Assembly (NCBI GenBank): GCA_029255685.2
Contig: CM055315.2
Coordinates: forward strand, 46,419,705-46,483,704
Direction of reading: 5' to 3'
Source: Silene conica
Taxonomy: Eukaryota; Streptophyta; Magnoliopsida; Caryophyllales; Caryophyllaceae
DNA: 64,000 nt
Positions 32,253 through 43,902 of this stretch are shown here, in pieces (within the stretch, counting starts at the first letter, position 1; each line of letters begins with the position of its first letter). The notes beneath the pieces were generated by a model. The model worked only from the letters and a program-made list of their open reading frames with translations, did no database searches and had not been told where the DNA came from. The position numbers were made by a program, and so were the translations under genes.

Positions 32253-35200
32253 TTTAGGCTTCTGGAACATGAGAGGTCTTAATAATGTAAATAAACAGTT
32301 GGTAGTTAAAAGTTTTATACACAATAATGATGCTTGCCTATTTGGCTTGCTCGAAACCAAAATAAATGGTACGAATGTGAGCAATATATCACAAAGAATG
32401 TTGGAGGGGTGGTGTGTTACCACTAACTGTCATATGCATAAGGGAGGTAGGGTATGGCTTATGTGGAGACCTAGTGTTTTTGAGGCCACAGTTCTCCATT
32501 ATGATCCTCAGTTTATTCATGCCCAGATAGATGTCAAAGCCACAAAACAAAGGTTCCTATTCACTGTTGTCTATGCCTTTAATGAAGGGGAAGCAAGGAA
32601 ACCATTATGGAATAAGTTGAAAGCAATTGCAGACTACTGTAACACTCCTTGGGCTGTTGCAGGGGATTTTAATACAGTGCTATCACCAGATGAGAGGCTA
32701 GGGGGCAGCACCAAACAAGCTGATATGGAAGACTTTATTGACTGTGTTCAGTATTGCAGTCTGACTGATATCCCAGCCACATGGGCCTTCTTCACATGGA
32801 CCAACAAACAGGATGAACACCACAGGAAGTTTAGCAGATTAGACAAATTCCTGATCAATGATAACTGGAGTCAGGCATTACCTGAGATGGCTGCACATTT
32901 CCATCCTGAAGGATTGCTGGACCATAACCCTTGGATTGTTCGAAATCTCAAAATGGAGGGGAGGAAGAACTCTAGTTTTAAATACTACAACATGTGGAGT
33001 ACTGCTGGAGAGTTTAAGCCTAAAGTTAATGAAGTCTGGCAACAAAAATTTGCAGGCACTCTGATGTTTTCAGTAATTAAAAGACTTAAAGCTCTTAAGC
33101 CTGTTTTGAAGGGGCTTAATAAAACTTGCTATGCAGATGTTGAAATCACAGCAACCCAGAAAAATATGCAATTAACGGAGGTCCAGGAATGCCTTCAGGC
33201 AGATCCTTTGAATGCTGGCTTGATACAGCAGGAGATGGTCCTTATCAAAGAGGTGACATTCTGGAATAAGGCTAGAACAAGTTATTTACAACAGAAAGCA
33301 AAGGCTAACTGGATTCAAGATGGAGATAGTAACACTGCAATGTTCCATCAGGCTCTCAAATCCAGATATCTCAAGAACAAAGTTATCCAGATTGAGGATA
33401 AGCATGGCAAAATTTGCACAGACAAGGCTAGTATCCAACAAGCTTTCCTGGACTTCTATCAGGACCTTCTTGGGGATAGTAAGAGGACTGACAAGGTGAG
33501 ACCAGAATTTTTACAACAAGGGAGCTCATGCTCAGCAGACCACCACCACATTCTTAATGCACCTATTACTAAAGAAGAGATCAGAGAGATTGTCTTTGCC
33601 ATTCCCATAGACAAAGCTCCAGGACCAGATGGTTTCATCAGTGGTTTCTTCAGAGATTCATGGGATATTATTGGTGAGGATATTTGCAAAGCAGTCATGG
33701 ATTTCTTTCAGTCTGGGGAACTACTTACTCAGATAAATGCAACTAACATCACTCTAATCCCAAAATGTGAAAGGCCAACATCAGTAAGCCATTTCAGGCC
33801 TATAGCATGTTGTAATATGCTCTATAAAATTATCTCAAAGCTACTGTGTAACAGATTGGCTTCAGTACTCCCTGACATTGTTAGTGAAAATCAAGGTGCG
33901 TTCATAAAAGGAAGGTCTATTATAGAAAATGTCTTAATCTGCCAAGATATAATTCATCTCTATGGAAGGAACTCAGCCACTCCAAGATGTCTATTCAAAA
34001 TAGACTTGCAAAAAGCCTATGATACAATTGAATGGGACTTTGTTGAGCAACTACTGAATGGCCTGAATTTCCCTGCTCATTTTACTGCCTTGGTCTTACA
34101 ATGTGTCAAAACTACTTCTTTCTCCTTATCCCTGAATGGCTCTTCTTTTGGCTACTTCAAGGGTAAAAGAGGGCTGAGACAAGGGGACCCTATCTCCCCC
34201 CTTCTCTTCACTATATGCATGGACTATCTCTCCAGACTCATCAAGTTTGCTACAGATAAATGGCCCTTTTAATATCACCCCCTATGCAAAAACCTGAAGC
34301 TCACACACTTAATGTTTGCAGATGACCTCTTAATGTTCTGCAAAGGCAAGCCTGCTTCCATTTGGCTGCTAATGAGAGCATTCTCATCATTTTCAAGTGC
34401 TTCAGGTCTAAGAATGAATAACACCAAGTCTGAGATATTTTTTAATGGCATTGATGAGGATACAAGAACTGATATCCAGAGGGTGACTGGGTTTAGAGAA
34501 GGCTCTTTCCCCTTTAAATACCTGGGAGTTCCTATACAGCCAGGTAAGCTATGCAAACATGACTGCTCATCTCTAACTGAAAAGCTTGTATCAAGGATTA
34601 GAGGATTGGGGGCCAAAAAACTATCCTATGCAGGAAGAATTACACTCATTAATTCAGTCCTTAATACTTTACACAACTATTGGGCCCAGATGTTCATTAT
34701 CCCCAAAGGTGTCATCAAGAGAATTGAAGCAATCTGTCGTAACTATCTATGGGATGGGGCCACAGATTATCACAGAGTACCCCTAGTGGCTTGGGAGAGG
34801 GTGACTCTGTCTAAGGAGCAAGGGGGACTGGGAATTAAACATGCTGAACTGTGGAACATAGCCACTGTGGGTAAACTGGTGGATTGGGTGTATACTCAAA
34901 CTGACAGACTGTGGATCAAATGGGTGAATGCTATTTACCTTAAAGACCAAAGCTGGAATACTTACACACCTCCTGCTGATGCTCCATGGGTTTGGAAAAG
35001 TATCTGCAAAACAAAGGAGAGAATCAAAAATGGGTACAGGGATAACAGTTGGGTATCCAGACCTCAGGGCTACAACATCAAGAGTGGATATACATGGCTG
35101 CAAATTCCTCAACAAAAAAAGAATGGGCTAAGGTTGTGTGGAATAACTGGAACATACCAAAACATTCTATGATTACCTGGTTGAGAATGCAGGATGGGAT

Positions 35201-35585
35201 GAATGTGAAAGCTAAATTAGCTCGAATTGGTTAATGCCATGATGATCTCTGTCTACTTTGCCAAAACCAGACTGAAACCATTGATCACATTTTCGAAGAA
35301 TGCCAGAATTCTTGCAGGGTGATGCAGCATTTGACACTTTGCTTCAATAGAGGCCACACTACAATGGCCAGGATGATCACTGGAAATCAAAAATCTAGTG
35401 ATTGGAAACTTGGATGTGCTCTTTTCAATGCATACCACTACCACATTTGGATGCAACGAAACAATGCGTGGGTAAATGACAGCTTGATGAGACCAGAGAT
35501 TTTAGCAAAGAGAATCAATGAAGAAGTGGAGCAAAGAGTGAAGCAGATAAGAAGAAATGATGATAATCGGGTTATAAATGAGTAG
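32245..35585 (+). pseudogene. LINE ORF2 (endonuclease, reverse transcriptase, zinc-binding end)
   Basis: From ATG 32,245: an apurinic-type endonuclease with the family's catalytic landmarks (LLETKINGT, AVAGDFNTVL, FSRLDKFLI, LDHNPW), then reverse transcriptase (KAPGPDGFISGFF; FRPIACCNMLYKIISK; KIDLQKAYDTIEWDF; RGLRQGDPISPLLFTICM; FADDLLMF at about 34,319) and the C-terminal zinc-binding region (DLCLLCQNQTETIDHIFEEC). The frame is intact for 675 codons, then an in-frame TAA at 34,270 separates RQGDP from FADD. A shift near 35,115 (A7 run) and a stop at 35,232 follow. One stop alone removes the catalytic aspartates. Confidence 0.93.
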
Positions 35586-37688
35586 TTGTTGTTGGTCTAT
35601 AGGCTTTATTTGCTTGTAAGGGGATTCGATCCCGAACACTTGTACATTCTTTGATACTCTCATGATATAATATACTCACATCTTACCAAAAAAAAAAAGG
35701 TGTTGCAATCTTTCAGTAATGTTTCAGGTAGGCATCCCGTCTGACATGTAGCCATTTTGCCCCACCTTCCTAACAGGTATTGAGTCGGGACTTTTTCGAT
35801 CCCATTTTCCTTCAACACATAAAGCATGTGTCGGCATAGAATACCATGCCTCTCAAACTTTTTGCACGAACATTTCAGTTTCAGGCCGTCAGAATTGAAA
35901 TGCACATTGGATACTTTATTACTATCGCGATCAATAATGGAGATGTCGCGATCAACAGATAATTTCAAGCCACATGTGAAACAAGCAGCTTTCCACTCAA
36001 GTTGAAATTCAGAAAATATGACCGGTGTGTAGAAATCAGAAGCATCTTTCTCTAAAGGGTGGGGTGTTTCCAGATTGGGGAAGGAGTTTTTTGACTCAGC
36101 AATCAATTTGGACTGTTTCCATCGTTGAGCATCCATAGCGCTCTCAAATCGCATCAAGAACTCCACCAATGTTAAGTTTGGGTTCATGAAATTCCCAAAA
36201 AAGTTGTTTTCGGATACAGATCTAGACGTGGTTCTCATGAGTCCACCTAAAAATAAATCTCTGAAATAGGCGGGGATCCAAGAAGTCCTTATGGCAAACA
36301 TTGAAGTTAACCACTCATTATCATTTAAACCGTGTGAGGATATGGTCGAACACCACTGTTTCTCAAACTCAGGTGGTTCAATGTCCTCTGCCTAAACACA
36401 GGAACACAGTTCCTTCATGAAATCAGTATCCCTATAAACAGTAGAGCCAATCTTATCGGGTAGTTTCTTCATTATATGCCACATGCAGTACCTGTGGTGT
36501 GTGTTATCGCCGAAAACGGTTCTAATTCCAGCCTTTATGCCTAAATCTTGGTCAGTGATAATACACACAGGGTACTTATTACTCATGGCGGTCAGAAAAG
36601 ACCGAAACAACCATTCAAAGACGTCATCAGTCTCATTTCTGAGGATACCTGCTCCAAATGTCACGCATTTTTTGTGATGGTCGACCCCAGTAAAAGGTGC
36701 AAAAATCATCTTATAAGTGTTCATATTGAAGGTTGTGTCGAAGGACGTCATATCACCAAAAAGACGGTAATTTTTTTATTGAAATAGGGTCAGCCCAAAA
36801 AACTCGAGAGAGTCGTCCACGTTCATCAACATCGAAATCAAAGAAAAAAGAGCTACACATAGCTTTTTTATGCATGAAATTCTCAATCATCATTTGAGCA
36901 TCATAACCTTTTATGAATTGTTTCACATCCCTCCAGTAGTTCTTAAAATCCTCTAGCGATGCTCCAACATTCCGATATCCTTTAACATATTCCTTAAACA
37001 TTCGGAAACTCTACACATGCCCTTTATTTACTTTGGAATTCTCAAAAATCATAGTTTTGTGTAGTATAGTTAGCTCTCTTGATTCGGTCAGATGGACGAC
37101 TGTATTGGGGGTAGATAGAAGGTGTGAATGACCTTCATGGAAGTCGGCTATCACATAGTGTCCGTCAGTAGTTCTTCGAAAAAATATTTTTGCATTACAT
37201 AAAATTCTAGTCTTGTGTCTTTTTTTAACCATCCCCTTGTGTTTGCTTTCACCCGCTTTACTACATACACAATATTTAGTCACAACCACCCCGCGCGTAA
37301 TTCTTTGTGTCGACTTTCTCATTTTAAAACCAGAACTGGCAGCATAGTTATGGTAATATTGCATCCCCTGTTCCAGGCTGCTAAAACACATCCCAACAAC
37401 CGGTATCAAACTAGGCGCGCAAACAGGCACCCTTTCCTTGGGAGTCGACTCAATCAATAGTGGGTCCACATCTAGATGCAAGCATACGGTAAAAACATTT
37501 GTAAACAGACACATAAATAAAGTTAATAGGTACGTTAATCAATTAAAAGATACGTGAGCAGACGCGTACAAAATATGGTTTAAAACCTCTACTGTCAGGC
37601 TTCATCAAAAAAAGATGAAGCACAAAGATCAGTCCTTAAGGGTTCATCCATTATACATCTAATCATGTAATATGAAAAGTAGGTCATA

Positions 37689-38607
37689 CACAGTATATCC
37701 TTGAAAACTTTCTTTTACAGTTGCTCTTACGACTTTATATTCTCCCTGCATTTCACTTGGCTCATACAAGAAGCGACCAACAGGAAAGCTGATAGGTATG
37801 TTAATATAGAGGGACAGACGTGTAAATAAAGCTGATAGGTACGTTAATAAAGTAAAAATAGAACGTGTCCAGTATACAAACAGAAGGTGCGTCTTATTAT
37901 TGTCGATGATCCATCAGGTAGCAGTATGTATAAGAATATGAAATCGACCATATCCAGATGCATCAATTTCTATTGATAGTTACATTAATTAAAAGAAAAC
38001 AACAAATGAATCAGATCACTATAATTACACAAATTTAAATGTGATCAAATTTCCAAATCAGTGGTGCTCATTAATTATGCTTCAAGATACATTGTTTAAT
38101 CAGTAATTATACTGTATCAAAACATAATCAATGAACGAGTTATGATTCAATATGTTTACAAGATATACATACATAGATCAGAGATGATCATCATCTATGT
38201 TTCTAGATACACTAATGAATTCAAGAAAACAAGCATGAACTGTCGTACATAAAAAATAAGGAAATTAGTGATGAAAATCAACAATGTTTTCTAGAAACAC
38301 TGATTATCAGTATTTATGACTAATACAAATAAACAAAAATGAAAGATCATACAGGCAATAAACTAAAACGATGTAAAATAATAATTCATAGATTCTCATC
38401 AATTATGTATCTAGATACCAGGATTATTAGCAAATATAATGAATTAAAAAAAACAAAATCAGGAACGATCATGCATCAATAAATTGAGAAGGATGATTAA
38501 TCATATAACATACTTAAATCAGCTGGTGCTTGTGCGCCATGATTAATTTCAGCTGGAATAATTGAACAGACATGATCTTCCAAAATTCTGGGTTCTTCAA
38601 TATTCAT
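37689..38607 (-). other. Candidate upstream exons of the MULE transposase
   Basis: On the minus strand the ATG at 38,605-38,607 opens MNIEEPRILEDHVCSIIP, ending at a GTATGT donor near 38,513. A second open stretch near 37,697-37,788 (VGRFLYEPSEMQGEYKVVRA) lies after a CAG acceptor. Both could be 5' exons joined to the FAR1 exon at about 37,475. Splicing is inferred from borders only. The rest of 37,515-38,935 is AT-rich and carries several TAGATAC-like motifs. Confidence 0.4.
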
Positions 38608-38940
38608 TAAACCCCTTCAATTAAATTAAAATAATCCCAAATCAGAAAAAAATCAGGTAAATCAAAAAATTGATTGAATTTACATGTACATACATAATTC
38701 AAGTAAAAAAAAGTTGAAGATTTAAGATGCGTACATCACGAACAATTTTTGTATTAATTAAGCGCCCATTAATGAGAAAAAATTGGAAGATTCATTCGGA
38801 TTTTTGGGATTTTTTTCGCGGTGGTGGATTTTTTACAGAGTATCTTAAGGAGGAAGGTAAGTACTGTTTGTGGGCTTGGTTTTGTTTCTTTCAAACGCGT
38901 AAATCTTCAGCCGTACAAATTATGTTAATCGCACGGTTAT

Positions 38941-38985
38941 TAGTCGTTCTCACCGTATGCACCGAATGATCGTTCTCACCGGATC
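38941..38985 (-). repeat. MULE right terminal inverted repeat
   Basis: Reads TCGTTCTCACCGTATGCACC..GATCGTTCTCACCGGATC. It is the inverted partner of 10,178-10,222. Confidence 0.92.
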
Positions 38986-38989
38986 TTGC

Positions 38990-38992
<3 letters not shown>

Positions 38993-39060
<68 letters not shown>
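38993..39060. repeat. (TA)n between TIR elements
   Basis: About 68 bp of pure TA separate the large MULE from its small relative. Confidence 0.95.
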
Positions 39061-39062
<2 letters not shown>

Positions 39063-39165
39063 TTCAGGATCGGGTGAGAACGATTATACGGTGCATACGG
39101 TGAGAACGAGTCACGTCCGCTGGATTAAAACACAATTAACGGTTAAAAAATACCCACAACCCACA

Positions 39166-41300
39166 TTCTAGATAGATTTTTTGACGGAGTAGATGATTTT
39201 TTTTTTACCTTTTTACATAAAATTAGATACATTTTTTTACGCAGTAAATACTTCTTTTTTTTTACTTTTTACGTAAACCTATATACATTTTTTTGACGGA
39301 GTAGATACATTTTTTTTTACTTTTTTATGTAAACCTAGATACATTTTTTGACGGAGTAGATACATTTTTTTTAAAATGTTTTTTACATAAACCTAGATAC
39401 ATTTTTTGAAGGAGTAGATACATTTTTTTTACTTTTTTTACATAAACCTAGATACATTTTTTTAAGTAGTAGATACATTTTTTGTTTTACTTTTTTACGT
39501 AAACCTAGATACATTTTTTGACGAAGTAGATACATTTTTCTAACTTTTTTTACATAAATCTAGATACATTTTTTGAATGAATAGATACATTTTTTTTAAT
39601 TTTTTTTTTACATAAACCTAGATACATTATTTGAAGGAGTAGATACATTTTTTTTACTTTTTACGTAAACCTGGATACATTTTTTGACGGAGTAGATACA
39701 TTTTTTTACTTTTTTTACATAAACCTATATACATTTTTTGAAAGGGTAGATTTTTTGACGGAGTAGATACATTTTTTTTTTTACTTTTTTACGTAAACCT
39801 AGATACATTTTTTGACGGAGTAGATACATTTTTTTTTTTTAAAATTTTTTTACATAAATCTTAACTTAAACTTGGTGAGTCGGTTGAACAATTATATTAT
39901 ATTATATCGCGTGCATGCATGACTTGGCTTCATGCTTTTACGTTTCTAATTTAATGCACTCTTTTCCGACTTCTTCTCTTCTTCTTCCTCCTCTACTTAA
40001 TTAATAATTACTTCTATATTAAGTTTTTTCTTTTTTTTTCCTTTTAATCAAAATAATCCTAGATACATTTTTTGACGGAGTAGATACATTTTTTTTACTT
40101 TTTACACAAACTTAGTTTTTACGAAGCAAATACATTTTTTAAAATTTTTTTTCATAAACCTAGATACATTTTTTGACGGATTAGATAATTTTTTTTTTTA
40201 CTTTTTTAGTAAACCTATATACATTTTTTGACGGAGTAGATACATTTTTTTTAAAATTTTTTTACATAAAGCTAGATACATTTTTTGAAGGAGTAGATAC
40301 ATTTTTTTTACTTTTTTTACATAAACCTAGATACATTTTTTTAAGTAGTAGATACATTTTTTTTTTACTTTTTTACGTAAACCTAGATACATTTTTTGAC
40401 GAAGTAGATACATTTTTCTAACTTTTTTTACATAAATCTAGATACATTTTTTGAATGAATAGATACATTTTTTTTTATTTTTTTTTACATAAACCTAGAT
40501 ACATTATTTGAAGGAGTAGATACATTTTTTTTACTTTTTACGTAAACCTGGATACATTTTTTGACGGAGTAGATACATTTTTTTACTTTTTTTACATAAA
40601 CCTATATACATTTTTTGAAAGGGTAGATTTTTTGACGGAGTAGATACATTTTTTTTTTTACTTTTTTACGTAAACCTAGATACATTTTTTGACGGAGTAG
40701 ATACATTTTTTTTTTTTTTAAAATTTTTTTACATAAATCTTAACTTAAACTTGGTGAGTCGGTTGAACAATTATATTATATTATATCGCGTGCATGCATG
40801 ACTTGGCTTCATGCTTTTACGTTTCTAATTTAATGCACTCTTTTCCGACTTCTTCTCTTCTTCTTCCTCCTCTACTTAATTAATAATTACTTCTATATTA
40901 AGTATTTTCTTTTTTTTTTCCTTTTAATCAAAATAATCCTAGATACATTTTTTGACGGAGTAGATACATTTTTTTTACTTTTTACATAAACTTAGTTTTT
41001 ACGAAGCAAATACATTTTTTTAAAATTTTTTTCATAAACCTAGATACATTTTTTGACGGAGTAGATAATTTTTTTTTTACTTTTTTAGTAAACCTATATA
41101 CATTTTTTGACGGAGTAGATACATTTTTTTACTTTTTTTACATAAACTTAGATACATTTTTTGAAGGAGTAGATACATTTTTTTTGAAGAAGTAGATACA
41201 TTTTTTTACTTAAACCTAAATACATTTTTTGACGGAGTAGATACATTTTTTTTTTACTTTTTTACATAATTCTAAATACATTTTTTGACGGAGTAGATAC
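39166..41300. repeat. T-rich minisatellite with an ~880-bp higher-order duplication
   Basis: Units built on 'tagatacattttttgacggag' and 'ttttttacgtaaacc' recur dozens of times with a period near 60 bp. A larger block repeats at an offset of about 880 bp: the 'cttggtgagtcggttgaac' segment at about 39,870 recurs at about 40,749, and 'cctcctctacttaattaat' at about 39,988 recurs at about 40,866. Confidence 0.92.
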
Positions 41301-41531
41301 AAAGTTAAAGATAGAGACAGCGGAGAAGTTAAAGATCGCTAATGATTTAAAGGAATTACGCGCCTCAATGTTAAGAGCTCGATATGCAAACATCATCGCT
41401 AAGTCATGTGAATTGATTAAAAAGAATAAAAAAAAAGCAAGAACTCAAGAATTATTAGAGAACCAAAGGCGACGACCAGTAGAGAGACAGACGACTCTCT
41501 GTGCCGCAAAATCGTTAAAGAATACAGATTA
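41299..41531 (+). pseudogene. Open, coding-like segment in the MULE relative, unidentified
   Basis: One frame runs about 76 codons to a TAG at 41,529 with a lysine- and glutamate-rich helical composition (LKIETAEKLKIANDLKELRA; MLRARYANIIAKSCELIKKN). On the other strand of the following stretch (about 41,671) a short frame starts MDLTDPSPATSPEHIP. They look like captured gene pieces. A loose resemblance of MLRARYANIIAKSCE to the region after the bromodomain of plant GTE proteins is too weak to name it. Confidence 0.35.
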
Positions 41532-41853
41532 GAAATCCGATTAACCAGACCCTCGAAACATCCGACTTCCTTGAGTAGTTACGGATGGATAAGCAGACAC
41601 TGCAAACTCCTAACACTACAACATTACGACGACGGTGATAACTGTGGGGATGTGCTCCGGCGAAGTGGCCGGCGATGGGTCGGTAAGGTCCATAAGGATG
41701 GTGGAGTTGTTTGGTTTGATTGAAATGTCAGTGTGAAAGAGGTAGGAGAATATATTTGGTTTTGTTATAATTTTAATCCCAGCCTTTAATATTATTATAA
41801 TCTAACGCTAGATATGCGTTCTCATCGTTTGCACCGAGTGTTCGTTGTCACCA

Positions 41854-41974
<121 letters not shown>

Positions 41975-42440
41975 AGAGCATGGCTGCAAGGCGATTTTCA
42001 AACCATCTTTAGGTCTGATCTTCATCTTCTTCACGTGCATTCATGGCACGGAATTCAGCATCGAAATCTCAGACTAAGAGAAAGAGTATACTGCAAAGAA
42101 TGAAAGAAAATCATTACAAAACACCAATGAGAACTAACAGAGCAAAAGGACCAGGGGAGGAGGATGTATTGCGTACGAAACCTGTGAGAGACATAGTTGG
42201 CATACCAGGTTTGGACTTTGATGATGATGATTCTCTGGAGGATAATGATTTGGACTGGATTACCCAACGTAGAAGGAAAAAAGGTAAAGGCCAAAGTAGT
42301 TGGGTGGAAGCAATCCCTGTTCCAGAAGAGGAAAGTCAATGTATGGAAGAGGAGATGATACAATTCACACAGGAGGATGTACAAGAAGAACTTGATTATT
42401 GGAAGAATGCCATATACTGTTACATCTTGGGAGCACGTCC

Positions 42441-43429
42441 TGTTGGGGCTGGTGTCCTTGACAATTAAGTACAATGACTTATTAAATCTCTTTAAGGATC
42501 ACAAGGGCATACTTTTGTATTATTACCAGTTGATCCACGTTTATCAATAACGGTTGGCTTGCTAGATAAAATTGACGTTATTGTCATACGGATGGCGGTG
42601 ATCAACTGGTCCCTATACGTCACACCTATAGGACACGTTTGAGAGATGTGAAGGTATGAAAATACAGTCACATTTATGCCGGATATGACTAAACAGTTAA
42701 TCAGAGGTGTTGACTAATAAATTAGTCAATAAGATGTTGAGATTATTATTTAATACGGATTAAATAATTTTAGCTAATACGGATTACAAGATTAATTCGT
42801 AAATTAAATATAAACGGTTATATTTAATTAAATATAGTATTCGCGTATTAATATAAACAGTTATATTAATTTGGGTATTTATACAATATCATATTTTGTC
42901 AGACCATTATTAATATATCGACTGTATTAATATCTGATAACATGTTACGATTTATAAATAAAACCCGCGAACAACTTAAAGCTAAACGGGTCGAATCACG
43001 CAAAGGTATAAGGTAAGAGTGGAAAAAGCCCACCCTTACCCAAGACCCATTCGGCCGACCTAAGTAATACAAAAGGAGAGTCTTTCTCCTTTTGTCACTT
43101 ACTAGTAATTCATAATTCTCATAATTAGGGTTTTGAGAACATCTTTTTCCCAAAACTCAGATCTCACATCTAAAACCTCACAAAAGCTCTCCCCATATTG
43201 CAAGGCAATTGGAGAGTATTTTCTAGCACACGCGGCATCATCTCAATCAAGTCTTCGGTGCAAGTTATAGGAGGGAATTTACTTTAATTCCTGTTCTTAG
43301 GCCATAAGCACAAAGGACCAAAGGTTGAATTCTTTTTCTTATCATTTTTAATCTTATGACTATAAACACAACTCTATTTTTCATTATAATCCTGCAAGTT
43401 TAGGGTGAATACATGCTTTATTCCCCACA
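42441..43429 (+). repeat. Copia 5' LTR
   Basis: 989 bp, TGTTGGGG..CCCCACA. A TATA box TATAAATA at 42,953-42,960 is followed by a plausible transcript start about 30 bp on. Minus-strand open frames here recur in both LTRs and are not genes. Confidence 0.95.
42953..42960 (+). promoter_or_regulatory. Copia LTR TATA box
   Basis: TATAAATA inside the LTR, with a GC-richer sequence after it (AAACCCGCG). The same site recurs in the 3' LTR. Confidence 0.6.
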
Positions 43430-43447
43430 AGAGGTATCAGAGACTTA
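43430..43447 (+). promoter_or_regulatory. Copia primer-binding site
   Basis: AGAGGTATCAGAGACTT begins right at the LTR end. GGTATCAGAG matches the initiator tRNA-Met complement, with differences at both edges. Confidence 0.8.
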
Positions 43448-43527
43448 GGCCATGAAAATTTTACTTTTGTGTTTTTCATAAGTTTTTTTTTAAAGATTTT
43501 GAAAAATCTCGTTTCTGCCGCTGCGTC

Positions 43528-43902
43528 GGTCGGTCGACCAGTATTAGCGGTCGGTCGACCGCCCCTGTGTGAGTTTTCTGTTTTTTTTAAAAACAGTTTC
43601 CTTTATGAGTTTTCGATCTTGTTTTTCGATTCCTGTTTACATATTGTTAATTAATCGATATTCTTAACAATATGTGAACCCTTGTTGATGTTAAGTTTGA
43701 TTTACTTATTTTAATCAAAGTTTAAAAGGTAAAAACTTGTTTTAATTTCAAAAAGTGCAGCGTTTTGCGTTTTCTGAAATTCGTTTTTACTACTTGTTGG
43801 TCGGTCGACCTAATTAATAGGTCGGTCGACCGATTTTACTGTTGCAGATTTTTCCGTTTTTCGGCAGGAGGTCGGTCGACCACAAGTTTAGGTCGGTCGA
43901 CC
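43528..43902 (+). repeat. Six copies of GGTCGGTCGACC in three 21-bp-spaced pairs
   Basis: Copies start at 43,528, 43,549, 43,799, 43,820, 43,870 and 43,891. Within each pair the starts are exactly 21 bp apart with a 9-nt AT-rich spacer (agtattagc, taattaata, acaagttta). The core GGTCGACC is a perfect palindrome. The array lies in the untranslated leader between primer-binding site and gag. Confidence 0.95.

Larger units (their letters stand above)
30957..35696 (+). mobile_element. Full-length LINE in the transposase gene, 16-bp TSD
   Basis: The direct repeat AAGGTGTTGCAATCTT occurs at 30,941-30,956 and at 35,697-35,712, with the poly(A) tail (about 35,688-35,698) ahead of the second copy. 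A short leader, ORF1 and ORF2 fill 4.74 kb, so it is full length or nearly so. It landed in the 3' part of the transposase gene, in sense orientation to the window and antisense to that gene. Confidence 0.95.
30535..37514 (-). pseudogene. MULE transposase (FAR1, MULE, SWIM, zinc knuckle), split by a LINE
   Basis: Read on the minus strand: a FAR1-type DNA-binding region at 37,514-37,011 (SLEQGMQYYHNYAASSGFKM; DFHEGHSHLL); the MULE catalytic core (MTSFDTTFNMNTYKMIFAPF; CIITDQDLGIKAGI; HRYCMWHIMKKLP); a SWIM zinc finger (LKCSCKKFERHGILCRHMLY, about 35,860); then, past the LINE at 30,957-35,696, a C-terminal tail ending in the zinc knuckle CNACGEMGFHDSRNW (Trp replaces the last Cys). Defects: a shift in an A7 run near 36,778, an in-frame TAG near 36,392 and the LINE insertion. 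Such proteins bind the TIRs and cut the DNA in the nucleus. It converges on the peptidase gene. Confidence 0.88.
10176..38987. mobile_element. Large Mutator-like element with Ulp1 peptidase gene and MULE transposase
   Basis: Left TIR: GGATCGGGTGAGAACGATTA.. followed by TCGGTGCATACGGTGAGAACGA. The right end gives the same as reverse complement (GGATCCGGTGAGAACGATCA..TCGGTGCATACGGTGAGAACGA), with about 45 bp nearly identical. Two convergent genes fill it: a Ulp1-like peptidase gene (+, 11,030-29,180) and a transposase (-, 30,535-38,607). Removing the nested gypsy element (12.7 kb plus TSD) and LINE (4.7 kb plus TSD) leaves about 11.3 kb. MULEs carrying Ulp1-like genes are known in plants (Kaonashi-type). 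Both genes have stops or frameshifts, so this copy is probably not autonomous now. Confidence 0.9.

Noticed and set aside
41299..41531. Bromodomain GTE protein fragment
   Set aside because: The similarity is limited to about 15 residues of a K/E/R-rich helix, too little to name the source.
42899..43153. Minus-strand 84-codon gene, repeated at 50,605-50,859
   Set aside because: Both copies are the same part of the two copia LTRs and have no domain. They are open by chance.
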